Shown: positions 1-8,661, counted from the first letter of the stretch. The stretch is 64,000 nucleotides of DNA from Mycobacterium sp. GA-0227b (GCF_001499855.1 NZ_LQIK01000003.1:124001-188000), one strand, 5' to 3'. Notes: generated from the letters alone by a model not told the origin. Numbers and translations are program-made.

Positions 1-1114
1 CGATTTCACCCACCACGCCCGTCGCGACGGGCTGGTCCTCTTCGTCGAGGATGGTTGTCTCGACGTTGACCACCGGCCGCCCGGCCGCGCCGCCGTGTGC
101 TTCCTGCTCGTCGGGTGCAAGCGCGGACGCCAGCGGCGCCATTTCGGTCTGCCCGTAGAAGTTCCACAGCCGCAAGTTGGGCAGCCGTTCCCGGATCTCG
201 TTGATGATCTCGACCGGCATCGCGGAGGCGCCGTAGTAGCCCTTGCGCAGGCTGGACAGATCCACAGTGTCGAAGACTGGGCTGCGGAGCAGGCTGATCC
301 ACACCGTGGGAGGCGCGAAGTAGTTCGTCACTGCGTGGCGGGCGATCGTGCGCAACACCGTGTCGGGGTCGGGTTTGGGAAGGATGATGCTGGTCGCACC
401 GAGGTAGATGTCGGTCGCGAGGAAGTTGTCGAGCTGCGCGCAGTGGTAGAGCGGCAGCGAGTGGATCTCGACGTCGTCGCCCGACATCGAGCCGGCAACG
501 ATCGTGCTGATGTACTGCCACATCAGGGTGCGGCTGCTGTGCATGACTCCCTTCGGCCGTGATTCGGTGCCGCTCGTGTACATCAACCGCAGGAGCTGGT
601 CGTCGTCGATGTGCGGGGCCGGGGCCGCGGTGGTGGTGGTCAACCAGTGGGCGAAGTCGCCCCAACCGGGTGGTGCGGGCCGGCCGGCCGGCATCAGCGC
701 AGTCGTGGTGCGCACCGTCCCGCCTTGCCGCATCGCCTGCTCGGCCGTCGGGATCAGGCCGGCCTCGACGATGAATCCGCTGGCCTTGCTGTGGCCCAGG
801 ACGTAGGAGATCTCGTCGGCGGTGAGCATGAAGTTGACCGGGACCAACACCACCGCGGCGCGGGCGGTCGCGAAAGCCAACACGGCGTACTGCCAGCAGT
901 TGTGCGCCAAGAGCGCCAGGCGGTCACCGGGTGCAAAGCCGTTGTCCTGCAAAGCCGCCGCTGCTCTATCCACCAGGTTGTCGAACTCGGCGAACGTCAG
1001 GACGACGTCGCCATCGATGATCGCCACCTTGTCCGGCTGCTTGCGGGCCGACCGCCGTGGGATGTCGCCGAGCGTATGGCTGCGCGCCTGGGCTACCACG
1101 GTGTCCAGTTGCAT
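1..1114 (-). CDS. Fatty-acid/acyl-CoA ligase (AMP-forming), C-terminus cut by window edge
   Basis: Member of the acyl-adenylate-forming (ANL) family, which activates a carboxylic acid with ATP and loads it onto CoA. About 371 residues are visible, running off the left edge without a stop. The start is an ATG at 1114 (MQLDTVVAQA). The P-loop-like motif LMYTSGTESRPKGVMHSS is clear near residue 185, and the later NFYGQTEMAP matches the family's YGxTE motif. The C-terminal lid domain lies outside the window. The gene is divergent from the Baeyer-Villiger monooxygenase at 1216 with about 100 bases between them, so the two probably share a promoter region. In a catabolic cluster it would activate an acid intermediate. 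The substrate cannot be read from the sequence. Confidence 0.9.
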   Translation of the reverse strand, partial: MQLDTVVAQARSHTLGDIPRRSARKQPDKVAIIDGDVVLTFAEFDNLVDRAAAALQDNGFAPGDRLALLAHNCWQYAVLAFATARAAVVLVPVNFMLTADEISYVLGHSKASGFIVEAGLIPTAEQAMRQGGTVRTTTALMPAGRPAPPGWGDFAHWLTTTTAAPAPHIDDDQLLRLMYTSGTESRPKGVMHSSRTLMWQYISTIVAGSMSGDDVEIHSLPLYHCAQLDNFLATDIYLGATSIILPKPDPDTVLRTIARHAVTNYFAPPTVWISLLRSPVFDTVDLSSLRKGYYGASAMPVEIINEIRERLPNLRLWNFYGQTEMAPLASALAPDEQEAHGGAAGRPVVNVETTILDEEDQPVATGVVGEI

Positions 1115-1215
1115 GGCCGCAGCGTATGGCCTGGCACCGGTGGCTCAGCGGCTGGTGTCCCGCTCAGTAGGCAGGATGGCGCTCGTCGGGCCGTTGCGCT
1201 CCGATACTCGGAGCC

Positions 1216-3135
1216 GTGACTGCTGATGCGCAAACCAGGCCGGAGTCGACGGTTGACCGCGACGAACTGAGGACGCATCTGCGTGAGGCGGACGCTGGTG
1301 TGCTGGTCGCGGTGCTCGCCCAATTGACCGGTGATCCGTCTGTCATCGACCGGTACGGCGCCAATATCACCCATGTGCCGGATCCACCGGAGCGCCTGGG
1401 CACCACCGATACCGGCACCATGGAGGAGCTCGTCACGGCCGTGATCGAGGCGATCGACGCGCCCCGGCCGGCCGGTGCCGTGGCCCCAGAGGACCCGCAA
1501 CTGTTCGCCCGATTGCTGCCGGTGGCACTCGGCTCCGACGTGGAGGACGAGTTCATTCCGTTGCTGCTCGAACAGGGCGGCTTCCAACTGTCGCAGCCGA
1601 CGCTGCCGCGCACGGTGCCGATTCCGGAGACCACGACGGTGGCGATCATCGGCGCCGGAATCGCCGGCATCATCACCGCGCTCGCCGCCGCAGACGCGGG
1701 CGTCCGATATCAGATCTTCGACCGCAACGACGAGGTCGGCGGCACCTGGCTGACCACCCGCTATCCGGGGATCGGCGTCGACACGCCGTCGGCGTATTAC
1801 TCGCTGTCGCGTGAGGTGAATCCGGACTGGACGAGCTACTACCCGCAAGGCGGGGAGTACCAGAACTACCTCGTCGCGCTCGCCGACAAGTACGGCCTTC
1901 GCCAGCACACCCGATTCGGCACCGAAGTCGAGGCGTTGTGGTGGGACGAGGACCGTAAGCAATGGCAGATTCACGCGGTCGATCGCGACGGCAACCGCGA
2001 CGTCAGTTTCGCCACCGTCGTCGTCACCGCCGCCGGCTATCTCAACCGACCGCGGTGGCCGGATCTCGAGGGCCGGGAGTCGTTCGAGGGCATCAGCATT
2101 CACTCGGCCATGTGGGACCCGACGCTCGACCTCAGTGGCAAGCGCGTCGCGATCATCGGGGCGGGCTGCACCGCGGTGCAGATCGTCGACGCGTGCATCG
2201 ACGAGGTCGACCATCTCACGGTTTTCCAGCGACAGCCGCACTGGGTGGCGCCGCGCAAGCGGCCCTCCGACGACGTGCCCGAGTACCGCCGATTCCTGGG
2301 CCGTCACGTGCCGTATTACGCGAACTGGCACCGACTGAAGTCGTATTGGGCGACGGCCGACAACAACTATCCCGTCATCCTGCAGGACCCCGAATGGGCC
2401 AAGGATCATCTGTCGATCTCGCCGGCCAACGACGTGCTGCTGCAGATGTGCCTGACCTATATCAACGAAACATTCGGCGAGGGAAGCGAACTGGCGAAGA
2501 AGGTCACTCCCGACTTCGCGCCGTATGGTAAGCGGATCATCCGCGACCCGGGCGGCTACTACGCGGCGCTGACCCGCGACCACGTCGACATGGAGGCCAG
2601 CGAACCGGCCGTGGTCAACGCGCGCGGCATCGTCACCCAGGATGGTCGGCAGATCGACCTCGACGTCATCATCTACGCCACCGGCTACCACCTCGACTTC
2701 CTGTCGACCCTCGACATCCGCGGCCGCGACGGCCGGACCCTGCGCGAGGAGTGGGGGGACAGTCCGCGTGCATACCGCGGCGGCACCGTGCCCGGTTTCC
2801 CGAACCTGTTCATCAACTCGGCTCCGAACTACAGCCCTGGTCACGGTGCCGGTGCCAACTTCTCGATGGAAGTGATGGCGCATTACATCATCGAGTGCCT
2901 GCAACTGATGGCGTTGCGCGACGCGGCGACCATGGAGGTGAAGCGCGACGCCTACGTGAGCTACGTGGCGCAGATCGACGAGGCGATGTCGCGGACGGTG
3001 TGGTGTCACACCCCGAATGCGCACACCTACTACCGGTCCGGTTCGGGCCGTGTGGTGGTCGCGACGCCATACCGACTGGTCGATCTGTGGCATCAGCACC
3101 GGGCACCCGTCGAAGAACACTTCGAGCTGTCGTGA
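1216..3135 (+). CDS. Flavin-containing Baeyer-Villiger monooxygenase, 4-hydroxyacetophenone monooxygenase-like
   Basis: Type I Baeyer-Villiger monooxygenase of 639 residues, inserting oxygen next to a ketone using NADPH, FAD and O2. The FAD Rossmann motif GAGIAG is at about residues 146-151. The family fingerprint appears as FEGISIHSAMWD at about 290-301, with D in place of the usual final P. A second Rossmann motif, GAGCTA, follows at about 315. The first 140 residues precede the FAD domain, an extension typical of 4-hydroxyacetophenone monooxygenase (about 640 residues), so that subgroup fits best. The start is GTG at 1216. Its stop overlaps the GTG start of the next SDR gene, so the two are translationally coupled. 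The ketone substrate is not determined. Confidence 0.9.
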   Translation: MTADAQTRPESTVDRDELRTHLREADAGVLVAVLAQLTGDPSVIDRYGANITHVPDPPERLGTTDTGTMEELVTAVIEAIDAPRPAGAVAPEDPQLFARLLPVALGSDVEDEFIPLLLEQGGFQLSQPTLPRTVPIPETTTVAIIGAGIAGIITALAAADAGVRYQIFDRNDEVGGTWLTTRYPGIGVDTPSAYYSLSREVNPDWTSYYPQGGEYQNYLVALADKYGLRQHTRFGTEVEALWWDEDRKQWQIHAVDRDGNRDVSFATVVVTAAGYLNRPRWPDLEGRESFEGISIHSAMWDPTLDLSGKRVAIIGAGCTAVQIVDACIDEVDHLTVFQRQPHWVAPRKRPSDDVPEYRRFLGRHVPYYANWHRLKSYWATADNNYPVILQDPEWAKDHLSISPANDVLLQMCLTYINETFGEGSELAKKVTPDFAPYGKRIIRDPGGYYAALTRDHVDMEASEPAVVNARGIVTQDGRQIDLDVIIYATGYHLDFLSTLDIRGRDGRTLREEWGDSPRAYRGGTVPGFPNLFINSAPNYSPGHGAGANFSMEVMAHYIIECLQLMALRDAATMEVKRDAYVSYVAQIDEAMSRTVWCHTPNAHTYYRSGSGRVVVATPYRLVDLWHQHRAPVEEHFELS

Positions 3136-4019
3136 CCGGATTGCTGGAAGGCAGGACGGCGCTCGTCACGGGCAGTAGCCGCGGAATCGGCCGAGCTGTG
3201 GCGCAACGGCTTTCGGCCGAAGGCGCCACCGTTGTCGTGACGGCTCGGGCGTTCGAGCCGTCGGCGTCGGTGCGCGCCGGCGCATCCGCCGCGTTGCCCG
3301 GCACGATCGGCGAGACCATCGAGCTCATCGAGCGCGGTGGCGGCAAGGCGGTGGGGATCGCCGCCGACTTGGAAAACGCCGAGCAGCGTGAGCGGTTGGT
3401 GGCCGAAGTGGTGGAGCGGTTGGGCCGCATCGACATTCTGGTCAACAACGCCGGCTACGCGGACTACTCGGTCGTCGAGCAGATGAGCATGGAAACCTTT
3501 GACCGCACCGTCGAGCACTACCTGCGCACGCCGTTCGTGCTCACCAAGGCCGCCGCTCCGCACATGCGGAAGCAGGGTGCGGGCTGGATCGTCAACATCG
3601 GTTCGGTGACCGGCGTGGCACCGGTGCGGCCCTACCGCGAATACAACAAGACGTCCGGCGACGTCATCTACGCGTCATGCAAGGCCGCGCTGCACCGCTT
3701 CACCCAGGGGGCTGCCGCCGAGCTGGTCGATGCCAACATCGCGGTCAACTGCGTGGGCCCGTCGACCGCTATCCGTACACCCGGTGCGTCGCAACTGATT
3801 CCGGACACGTTCCCGACAGAACCGGTCGAGTACCTTGCCGAGACGGTGCTGGCGATGTGTCATCGGCCCGCTGCCGAACGCACCGGGCTCGTCGCGTTCA
3901 GCCTGCACTATCCGTGGTCGCAACAGTTGCCGGTGCACAGTCTCGACGGTGCGACGGTACTGCCGCCGCTGGAACCGCCGGCGACGGCCAACCCGAACAT
4001 CCAGCCCGCCGGCATGTAG
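3132..4019 (+). CDS. Short-chain dehydrogenase/reductase (SDR)
   Basis: Classical SDR of 295 residues, NAD(P)-dependent, oxidising an alcohol or reducing a ketone. The cofactor motif TGSSRGIG is near residues 14-21, NNAG follows in the middle, and the catalytic YASCK tyrosine and lysine are at about 180 and 184. The GTG start at 3132 is chosen because it overlaps the stop of the upstream monooxygenase in a GTGA arrangement. The open frame extends further upstream, but only inside that gene. The C-terminal 40 residues are longer than in the shortest SDRs and rich in proline. Pairing with a Baeyer-Villiger enzyme suggests it makes the ketone, or processes the product, of its neighbour. This is inferred from position only. 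Confidence 0.88.
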   Translation: MTGLLEGRTALVTGSSRGIGRAVAQRLSAEGATVVVTARAFEPSASVRAGASAALPGTIGETIELIERGGGKAVGIAADLENAEQRERLVAEVVERLGRIDILVNNAGYADYSVVEQMSMETFDRTVEHYLRTPFVLTKAAAPHMRKQGAGWIVNIGSVTGVAPVRPYREYNKTSGDVIYASCKAALHRFTQGAAAELVDANIAVNCVGPSTAIRTPGASQLIPDTFPTEPVEYLAETVLAMCHRPAAERTGLVAFSLHYPWSQQLPVHSLDGATVLPPLEPPATANPNIQPAGM

Positions 4020-4020
4020 C

Positions 4021-4069
4021 GATTTCGGTGTCAGAACAGTCGCTCACCGACTGTTTCGGCACCGAAATC
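4021..4069. terminator. Long bipartite hairpin between convergent genes, probable bidirectional terminator
   Basis: The outer arms GATTTCGGTG (4021-4030) and CACCGAAATC (4060-4069) are exact inverse complements. The inner arms AACAGTCG (4035-4042) and CGACTGTT (4048-4055) enclose a 5-base loop. The intervening TCAG/TCGG can pair with wobbles, leaving one A-C mismatch in a stem of about 22 pairs. It sits exactly between the SDR stop and the stop of the convergent gene at 4068, and overlaps that stop codon. There is no U-run, which is common for mycobacterial terminators. Confidence 0.7.
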
Positions 4070-4505
4070 ACTCGGCGAAGACGCGCTCGAGTGAGCCGAC
4101 GTGTGCGCGGTTGACCTTGATGCGCTCGACAATTCGCCATCGGCCCGCCCGTCGCTCCCAGTGGTCGTGGTAGTCGCCCATCGTGTAGAAGCGCTCCGAA
4201 CCGTCAGGGGACAGGTGCAGGTCGTGAACGTAGGCCCGCGATACGGCGGTGTCGCCCGCGACGTCGACGATCACGTTGCCCAGCAGATGTTGGGTCGGAC
4301 CACAGGCGTCGAGATAGCTTCGAATGAGCGCAACGATGGCGGCGCTGCCGACGAGCGGTCCCGTGCCGAGGTCGCCCGTCGCGTCGTGGGCGAACACCTC
4401 GCCAACAGCCGTCCAGTCGTGCTCATCCATCGCGCGTGCGGCGGTGTAAAGTGCGCGCTCTATGTCGCGTTCGTCGAGAAGGCGCCGTACCGCGTCAGGA
4501 TTCAT
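4068..4505 (-). CDS. NTF2-like/SnoaL-fold protein
   Basis: Small protein of 145 residues beginning MNPDAVRRLL. An N-terminal helix, the phrase ALYTAARAMDEHDWTAVGEVFAHDATGD and a C-terminal RRAGRWRIVERI strand are typical of the SnoaL-like (NTF2 fold) superfamily, seen in ketosteroid isomerases, dehydratases and hydrolases. The ATG at 4505 overlaps the stop of the preceding gene (ATGA), so it is the last gene of a three-gene minus-strand operon (5517 to 4068). Its stop lies in the large hairpin shared with the SDR. In catabolic clusters such proteins can be isomerases or dehydratases, but nothing here fixes the reaction. Confidence 0.8.
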   Translation of the reverse strand: MNPDAVRRLLDERDIERALYTAARAMDEHDWTAVGEVFAHDATGDLGTGPLVGSAAIVALIRSYLDACGPTQHLLGNVIVDVAGDTAVSRAYVHDLHLSPDGSERFYTMGDYHDHWERRAGRWRIVERIKVNRAHVGSLERVFAE

Positions 4506-5131
4506 GGCGTCTCCGCTCGACAGAAGCTGTGGCACACGCGGTCGCGCACAATGCACTCGGGGCATTCCGGGTCGAACCAACGATCGACGTAGGCCCAGTG
4601 GATCGGATGCATCAGATACGGGCCCATCAACCCCTCGACGTCCCGGAATTCCTGCTCGAACACATGGGTCCACGGCGACGTTCCGACGGCCGAGTCGACG
4701 CGGCTGAGCTGCCACGTACAGATCGACGTGACGTAGCGGGGGAGCAGGCGCAGGTCGTCTTCGAACCGTCGGAGGATCGCCTCGTCGCTACCGGGTTGCA
4801 CCCGCAGCAACAGCGTCCGGTAGATGCTGCCTCGATCCGGCGACGCGGTGACCAGGTTGCCGGTATAGGTGGCGCCGTTGACGTGGTCGACCGCAGGATC
4901 GGCGAGGATCGTTTCGAAAGCCCCCGCCGCGGAATTCCATTGAGCCACCCCGTCGAACTGCAGATGCATCAGGATGTCGCCGCCGTTTCGCGTGCCGGGC
5001 AGTGTCGGCTGAATCAGCGCCCGCTTCGCACCGCTGGTGCTCGCCGCAGATCGCAGTTCGTAGATCAGACGATCGCAGGCCGCATCGTCGACGGTGTCGA
5101 TCAGGCGGATCACGTTAAACATGCCCATCAA
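4502..5131 (-). CDS. Stress-responsive/dimeric alpha-beta barrel (Dabb-like) protein
   Basis: A 209-residue protein beginning MMGMFNVIRLID. The pattern of repeated short strand-helix units, with phrases such as GDILMHLQFDGVAQW and YRTLLLRVQPGSDEAILRRFEDDL, suggests a ferredoxin-like dimeric alpha-beta barrel domain, possibly two copies. It lacks a signal peptide and membrane segments. A Cys-rich C-terminal tail contains PECPECIVRDRVCHSFC, which could bind metal or simply be fortuitous. It overlaps both neighbours by four bases, so all three genes are one transcription unit. The family assignment is tentative. Such proteins in catabolic clusters act as cyclases, lyases or EthD-like decyclases. 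Confidence 0.6.
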   Translation of the reverse strand: MMGMFNVIRLIDTVDDAACDRLIYELRSAASTSGAKRALIQPTLPGTRNGGDILMHLQFDGVAQWNSAAGAFETILADPAVDHVNGATYTGNLVTASPDRGSIYRTLLLRVQPGSDEAILRRFEDDLRLLPRYVTSICTWQLSRVDSAVGTSPWTHVFEQEFRDVEGLMGPYLMHPIHWAYVDRWFDPECPECIVRDRVCHSFCRAETP

Positions 5132-5517
5132 ACGCTGCCCAACCCATCGACATCTTCGGCCGCTGCCGCGACATTGCGGGTCCGCTCAACGATCATCTCG
5201 CTGACGTCCTGCCACCACCGCCCGAGCGACGGGTCCGGCCTGCCCTTCCACGTCATCTCCCACCAGGCCCGCGGACACGGCAGCGTCCAGGTCGCCGTGA
5301 CGACGTTCGACTGGTCGTCGAACCAGATCGGCGGGCTCACCAGGATGTCGCGCAGCGTCATACCGCGTTCCCTTGCCCCTGGCGCGTATTCGGCGAGATA
5401 CGCGTCGACGAACCGTCTCGCGCAGCCCGGCCGGGTGACCACGCGGTCGACGACGTAGACGGCGCCCATGGGGCGACGATATTGCGGGCGGCGGGTCATG
5501 ACGGCGTCCGCTCCCAT
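5128..5517 (-). CDS. Hypothetical small protein, possible NIPSNAP/Dabb-like fold
   Basis: A protein of up to 129 residues, first in the three-gene minus-strand operon. Alternative starts are ATG 5517, ATG 5499 and ATG 5469. The last begins MGAVYVVDRVVTRPG and removes a basic leader, and is plausible because the strand VYVVDRVVTRPGCARRFVDAYLAEYAPGA looks like the first beta-alpha unit of a dimeric alpha-beta barrel. WEMTWKGRPDPSLGRWW is tryptophan-rich. No catalytic motif is recognised. It overlaps the Dabb-like gene by four bases and is divergent from the Old Yellow Enzyme gene at 5569. Function unknown. Confidence 0.55.
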   Translation of the reverse strand: MGADAVMTRRPQYRRPMGAVYVVDRVVTRPGCARRFVDAYLAEYAPGARERGMTLRDILVSPPIWFDDQSNVVTATWTLPCPRAWWEMTWKGRPDPSLGRWWQDVSEMIVERTRNVAAAAEDVDGLGSV

Positions 5518-5568
5518 CCATCGGGAAGGGCCCGCTCAGACATCCGATCCCAACGGCATCGTGGCGGC

Positions 5569-6780
5569 ATGGATCCGTTCGCCCCTGCCCGGCTCGGGCC
5601 GGTGACTCTACGCAACCGCGTGATCAAAGCGGCGACGTCGGAGGGCCGCTCGCCTGACGGCCTGGTCACCGACGACCTGATCGACTTCCACGTCGCATTC
5701 GCCGAGGGTGGCGTCGGCATGACGACGGTCGCGTACTGCTGCGTGTCGAAGGAAGGCGCCAGCGCGCCCGGCCAGATCGTGATGACCGCGACGGCGCTGC
5801 CGGGCCTGCGCCGACTGGTCGACGCGGTGCACGGCGCCGGCGCGGCGATCTCTGCGCAACTAGGCCACGCGGGCGTCGTCGCGCAGAAAAGGCTCACCGG
5901 GGTCACCGCGGTGGCTCCCAGCCGGTTCGTCAACCCGACCTCGTTAGCGTATTGCCGCCAGATCACCCGCAACGAGATCGCCGCCGTCACGGAACAATTC
6001 GCACATGCGACACAGGTGGCGATCGATGCGGGGTTCGACGCCGTCGAACTTCATTTCGGCCATCTCTATCTGCCGAGCTCGTTCTTGAGCCCGTTGATCA
6101 ACCGCCGTAACGACGGTTACGGCGGATCGATCGACAACCGGTCGCGGTTCGTGCGTGAGATCGCGGCGCGAGTGCGCGAGGTCGTGGGGGACCAGATCGC
6201 GGTCACCGCGAAGTTGAACATGGACGACGGCATGGCCGGCGGCATCTGGATCGACGAGGCCTTGCGCACAGTGCAGTTGCTCGACGGTGATGCCACCCTG
6301 GACGCCATCGAGCTCACTCAGGGTTCGTCGGTGTTCAAGCCGATGTATCTGTTTCGCGGTGACGTGCCGGTCAAGGAGTTCGCGAAAGTGATGCCGCAGG
6401 CACTGCGGCCGGGCGTCCGATTGGCGGGCAAGCGGGTCATGGGCAGCTATCCGTACCGCGATCTCTACATGCTCGAGGCGGCAAGGCAGTTCGTACCATT
6501 GGTCCGCCACACGAAACTGATTCTGTTGGGGGGCATCACGAACCGTGATCACGTGCAGACGGGGCTGCGCGAGGGGTTCGATTTTGTGGCCATGGGTCGA
6601 GCGCTACTGCGTGAGCCCGACCTCGTCAACACGATGATCGCCGATCCAGGTGCGCGCAGCCGGTGTACGCACAACAACAAGTGCATGGTCACGGTGTTCG
6701 GCCGCACCCATTGCGTGCTCGACCCCGAACAGCGTTACGGGGCGACCACCGTGCTGTCAGCTGAGCCGGCGAGCAGCTGA
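5569..6780 (+). CDS. NADH:flavin oxidoreductase, Old Yellow Enzyme family
   Basis: FMN-dependent ene-reductase-type TIM barrel of 403 residues. The start ATG at 5569 (MDPFAPARLG) is chosen because family members begin with this LF/PxxLGxxxLxNR-like region. The conserved block PLINRRNDGYGGSIDNRSRF lies around residue 180, preceded by the ELHFGHLYLPSSFLSP active-site region. A C-terminal CTHNNKCMV...CVL cluster hints at an iron-sulfur-like motif, as in 2,4-dienoyl-CoA reductases, but the large C-terminal flavin domain of that subgroup is absent. It ends inside the 3' end of the convergent esterase (46-base overlap). It may saturate or isomerise a double bond of the cluster's substrate. Confidence 0.87.
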   Translation: MDPFAPARLGPVTLRNRVIKAATSEGRSPDGLVTDDLIDFHVAFAEGGVGMTTVAYCCVSKEGASAPGQIVMTATALPGLRRLVDAVHGAGAAISAQLGHAGVVAQKRLTGVTAVAPSRFVNPTSLAYCRQITRNEIAAVTEQFAHATQVAIDAGFDAVELHFGHLYLPSSFLSPLINRRNDGYGGSIDNRSRFVREIAARVREVVGDQIAVTAKLNMDDGMAGGIWIDEALRTVQLLDGDATLDAIELTQGSSVFKPMYLFRGDVPVKEFAKVMPQALRPGVRLAGKRVMGSYPYRDLYMLEAARQFVPLVRHTKLILLGGITNRDHVQTGLREGFDFVAMGRALLREPDLVNTMIADPGARSRCTHNNKCMVTVFGRTHCVLDPEQRYGATTVLSAEPASS

Positions 6781-7685
6781 GCCAATTCCCGGCTGGCCCG
6801 TCGCCGGGCTTCATGCGCAATGTCCAGCATCGGCATCGTCATGAAGCCGTGGATGCCGCCGTCGAAGTCGCACCGCACCGTGCGAACGCCCGCGGCCCTC
6901 AGCGCATCGGCATACGCGACGCCTTCGTCGCGTAGCGGGTCGTGACCGGCGACGACCACCACCGCGGGCGGAAGCCCGGCGAGGTCGGCATGCAGCGGCG
7001 AGGCGTAGGGATGGGTACGGTCCGAATGCGACGGGACGTACTGGTCCCAGTACCACTGCAGCGCAGGCCGAGGGTTGTAGAAGCCCTTGCCGTACAAGCG
7101 ATATGACTCGGTGTCGAAATCGGCGGCGATCACCGGATACAGCAGCAACTGACCCGCCAGCGCCGGCCCGCCGCGGTCACGCGCCATCAGCGCCGTCACG
7201 GCCGCCAGGTTGCCGCCCGCGCTGTCACCGCCGACGACGATCCGGCTCGCATCAGCACCGATCTCGGTCGCGTTGTCTGCCACCCATTGCGTCGCCGCGT
7301 AGAGATCGTCGGCCGCGGCGGGCCACCTGTGCTCCGGCGCCAACCGGTAGGCGACGGAGACGACCACGGCAGGAACGAGATTCGCGAGGCTTCGGCACAG
7401 CCCGTCGTGACTGTCAAGGTCGCAGAACACGAAACCCCCGCCGTGCGCATACACCACGACCGGTAACGGCACACCGGAAGACGGCCGGTAGATCCGCACC
7501 GCGATCGGGCCGTCACCGCCGGGGATCTCCAAGTCCTCCACTGCCCCAACCGGTTCAGGCTCAGCCGGCGCTACGAAGCGCGACCGGATTGCGGCACGCG
7601 CCTCGACGCCGGTCATCGTGTGAACGGGCGGGAACCCGGAATCCAGCGCCTCGATCAGCGGGGCGATCTGGGGGTCGAGACTCAT
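6735..7685 (-). CDS. Alpha/beta hydrolase, hormone-sensitive-lipase (HSL) family
   Basis: Esterase of 316 residues (MSLDPQIAPL). The oxyanion-hole motif HGGGF and the nucleophile elbow GDSAGGN are both present, the signature of the HSL/bacterial family IV esterases. The aspartate and histidine of the triad fit HDPLRDEG and GGIHGFM near the C-terminus. The ATG at 7685 overlaps the stop of the IclR gene, so regulator and esterase are cotranscribed. Its 3' end overlaps the convergent Old Yellow Enzyme gene by 46 bases. A lactone or ester made by the cluster's Baeyer-Villiger monooxygenases is a reasonable but unproven substrate. Confidence 0.9.
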   Translation of the reverse strand: MSLDPQIAPLIEALDSGFPPVHTMTGVEARAAIRSRFVAPAEPEPVGAVEDLEIPGGDGPIAVRIYRPSSGVPLPVVVYAHGGGFVFCDLDSHDGLCRSLANLVPAVVVSVAYRLAPEHRWPAAADDLYAATQWVADNATEIGADASRIVVGGDSAGGNLAAVTALMARDRGGPALAGQLLLYPVIAADFDTESYRLYGKGFYNPRPALQWYWDQYVPSHSDRTHPYASPLHADLAGLPPAVVVVAGHDPLRDEGVAYADALRAAGVRTVRCDFDGGIHGFMTMPMLDIAHEARRRASRELAQLLAGSADSTVVAP

Positions 7686-8521
7686 GCGTACTGCAGCGCC
7701 CGTTCCCGGTCGGCCACCGGCCGCAACGCCGGCCCGCCACGGAGCGGCCGCGCCTGCTGAAGCGTCGGCGCCACCCGCTTCGGGCCGTCCTCGACATTGC
7801 GCCAGATGCCCATCGCGGTCATCCGCACCGGTGCCACCAGACGCTGGTCGAACGCCATCCTGTTCATCGGTCCGCATACCGACACCGCCGCGACCGCATC
7901 GTTCGGTCCTCCGATCGACGCTGCCACACAACCGAATCCGGCCAGCGACTCTTCCCGATCGAACGCGACCCCGTGCGCGCGCACCTTGGCCAGTTCCGTC
8001 GACAGTTGGGCCGCAGTGCTGATGGAGTAGCGGGTGCGCCGGTTCGAGAGGTCGACGCCGTCCCAGGCGTCGGAGTTGTAGGCCAGCATCGCCTTGCCGA
8101 CGGCCGAACAGTGTGCCGGCTGGCGCCCACCCACACGGCTGGGGAGCGCGGCGCTCATCCGGTCGCCGATCTTCTCCAGGTACACGACGTCGGATCCGTC
8201 GAGGACCGCCAAGTGGACGACGAGGCCGGTCGCGCGGTGTAGATCGTGCAGCAGTGGGACCGCGGCGCGGTGCATCCGATCCTGGTGCACGGCCAGCGAC
8301 CCCAGTTCCACCAGACGCATGCCCAGTTCGTAGTCTCGCCCGCTGCGGCGAAGCCAGCGCAGCTGCACCAAGCGCTCGAGCATGCGATGCGCCGAAGAGC
8401 GGGGCAGGCCGGTGCGCCGGACGATCTGGGCCAGCGTCAACCGGCCGGGACCGTCGAAAGCGTCGAGGACGAGGGATACGCGGTCGATCACTGCGCTGGG
8501 GGTTTCGACAGGCGGTGTCAT
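7682..8521 (-). CDS. IclR-family transcriptional regulator
   Basis: Regulator of about 279 residues when started at ATG 8521 (MTPPVETPSA). An upstream ATG at 8551 would add ten residues. The N-terminal winged helix-turn-helix contains LTLAQIVRRTGLPRSSAHRM, followed by the IclR effector domain with PAHCSAVGKAMLA and SLAGFGCVAASIGGP. IclR proteins commonly control catabolic genes for aromatic or carboxylic compounds. The C-terminus carries about 20 extra residues (PLRGGPALRPVADRERALQY). It is coupled to the esterase at 7685 by an ATGA overlap. Two palindromes just upstream (8552-8587) are candidate autoregulatory operators. Confidence 0.9.
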   Translation of the reverse strand: MTPPVETPSAVIDRVSLVLDAFDGPGRLTLAQIVRRTGLPRSSAHRMLERLVQLRWLRRSGRDYELGMRLVELGSLAVHQDRMHRAAVPLLHDLHRATGLVVHLAVLDGSDVVYLEKIGDRMSAALPSRVGGRQPAHCSAVGKAMLAYNSDAWDGVDLSNRRTRYSISTAAQLSTELAKVRAHGVAFDREESLAGFGCVAASIGGPNDAVAAVSVCGPMNRMAFDQRLVAPVRMTAMGIWRNVEDGPKRVAPTLQQARPLRGGPALRPVADRERALQYA

Positions 8522-8551
8522 GAGGCCTCCGGGCTGAGGAACGATAGGCAC

Positions 8552-8587
8552 ATTCCTAATAGGAATATGACTATTTGTAGCACAAAT
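8552..8587. promoter_or_regulatory. Two adjacent perfect palindromes upstream of the IclR gene
   Basis: ATTCCTAATAGGAAT (8552-8566) and ATTTGTAGCACAAAT (8573-8587) are each exact inverted repeats, in an unusually AT-rich stretch only 30-66 bases upstream of the IclR start. Their position fits autoregulatory operators and a promoter. Confidence 0.55.
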
Positions 8588-8661
8588 GTGCAGCCTGTCA
8601 CATACCCGGCACAGGCATGTAACCGATCACAGCGCTGAGCTGGGGGTTTGCGAAGGACGTT

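Noticed and set aside
1093..3120. A 675-codon minus-strand frame opposite the first Baeyer-Villiger monooxygenase
   Set aside because: It has arginine-rich, motif-free translation, and the opposite strand has a full family match.
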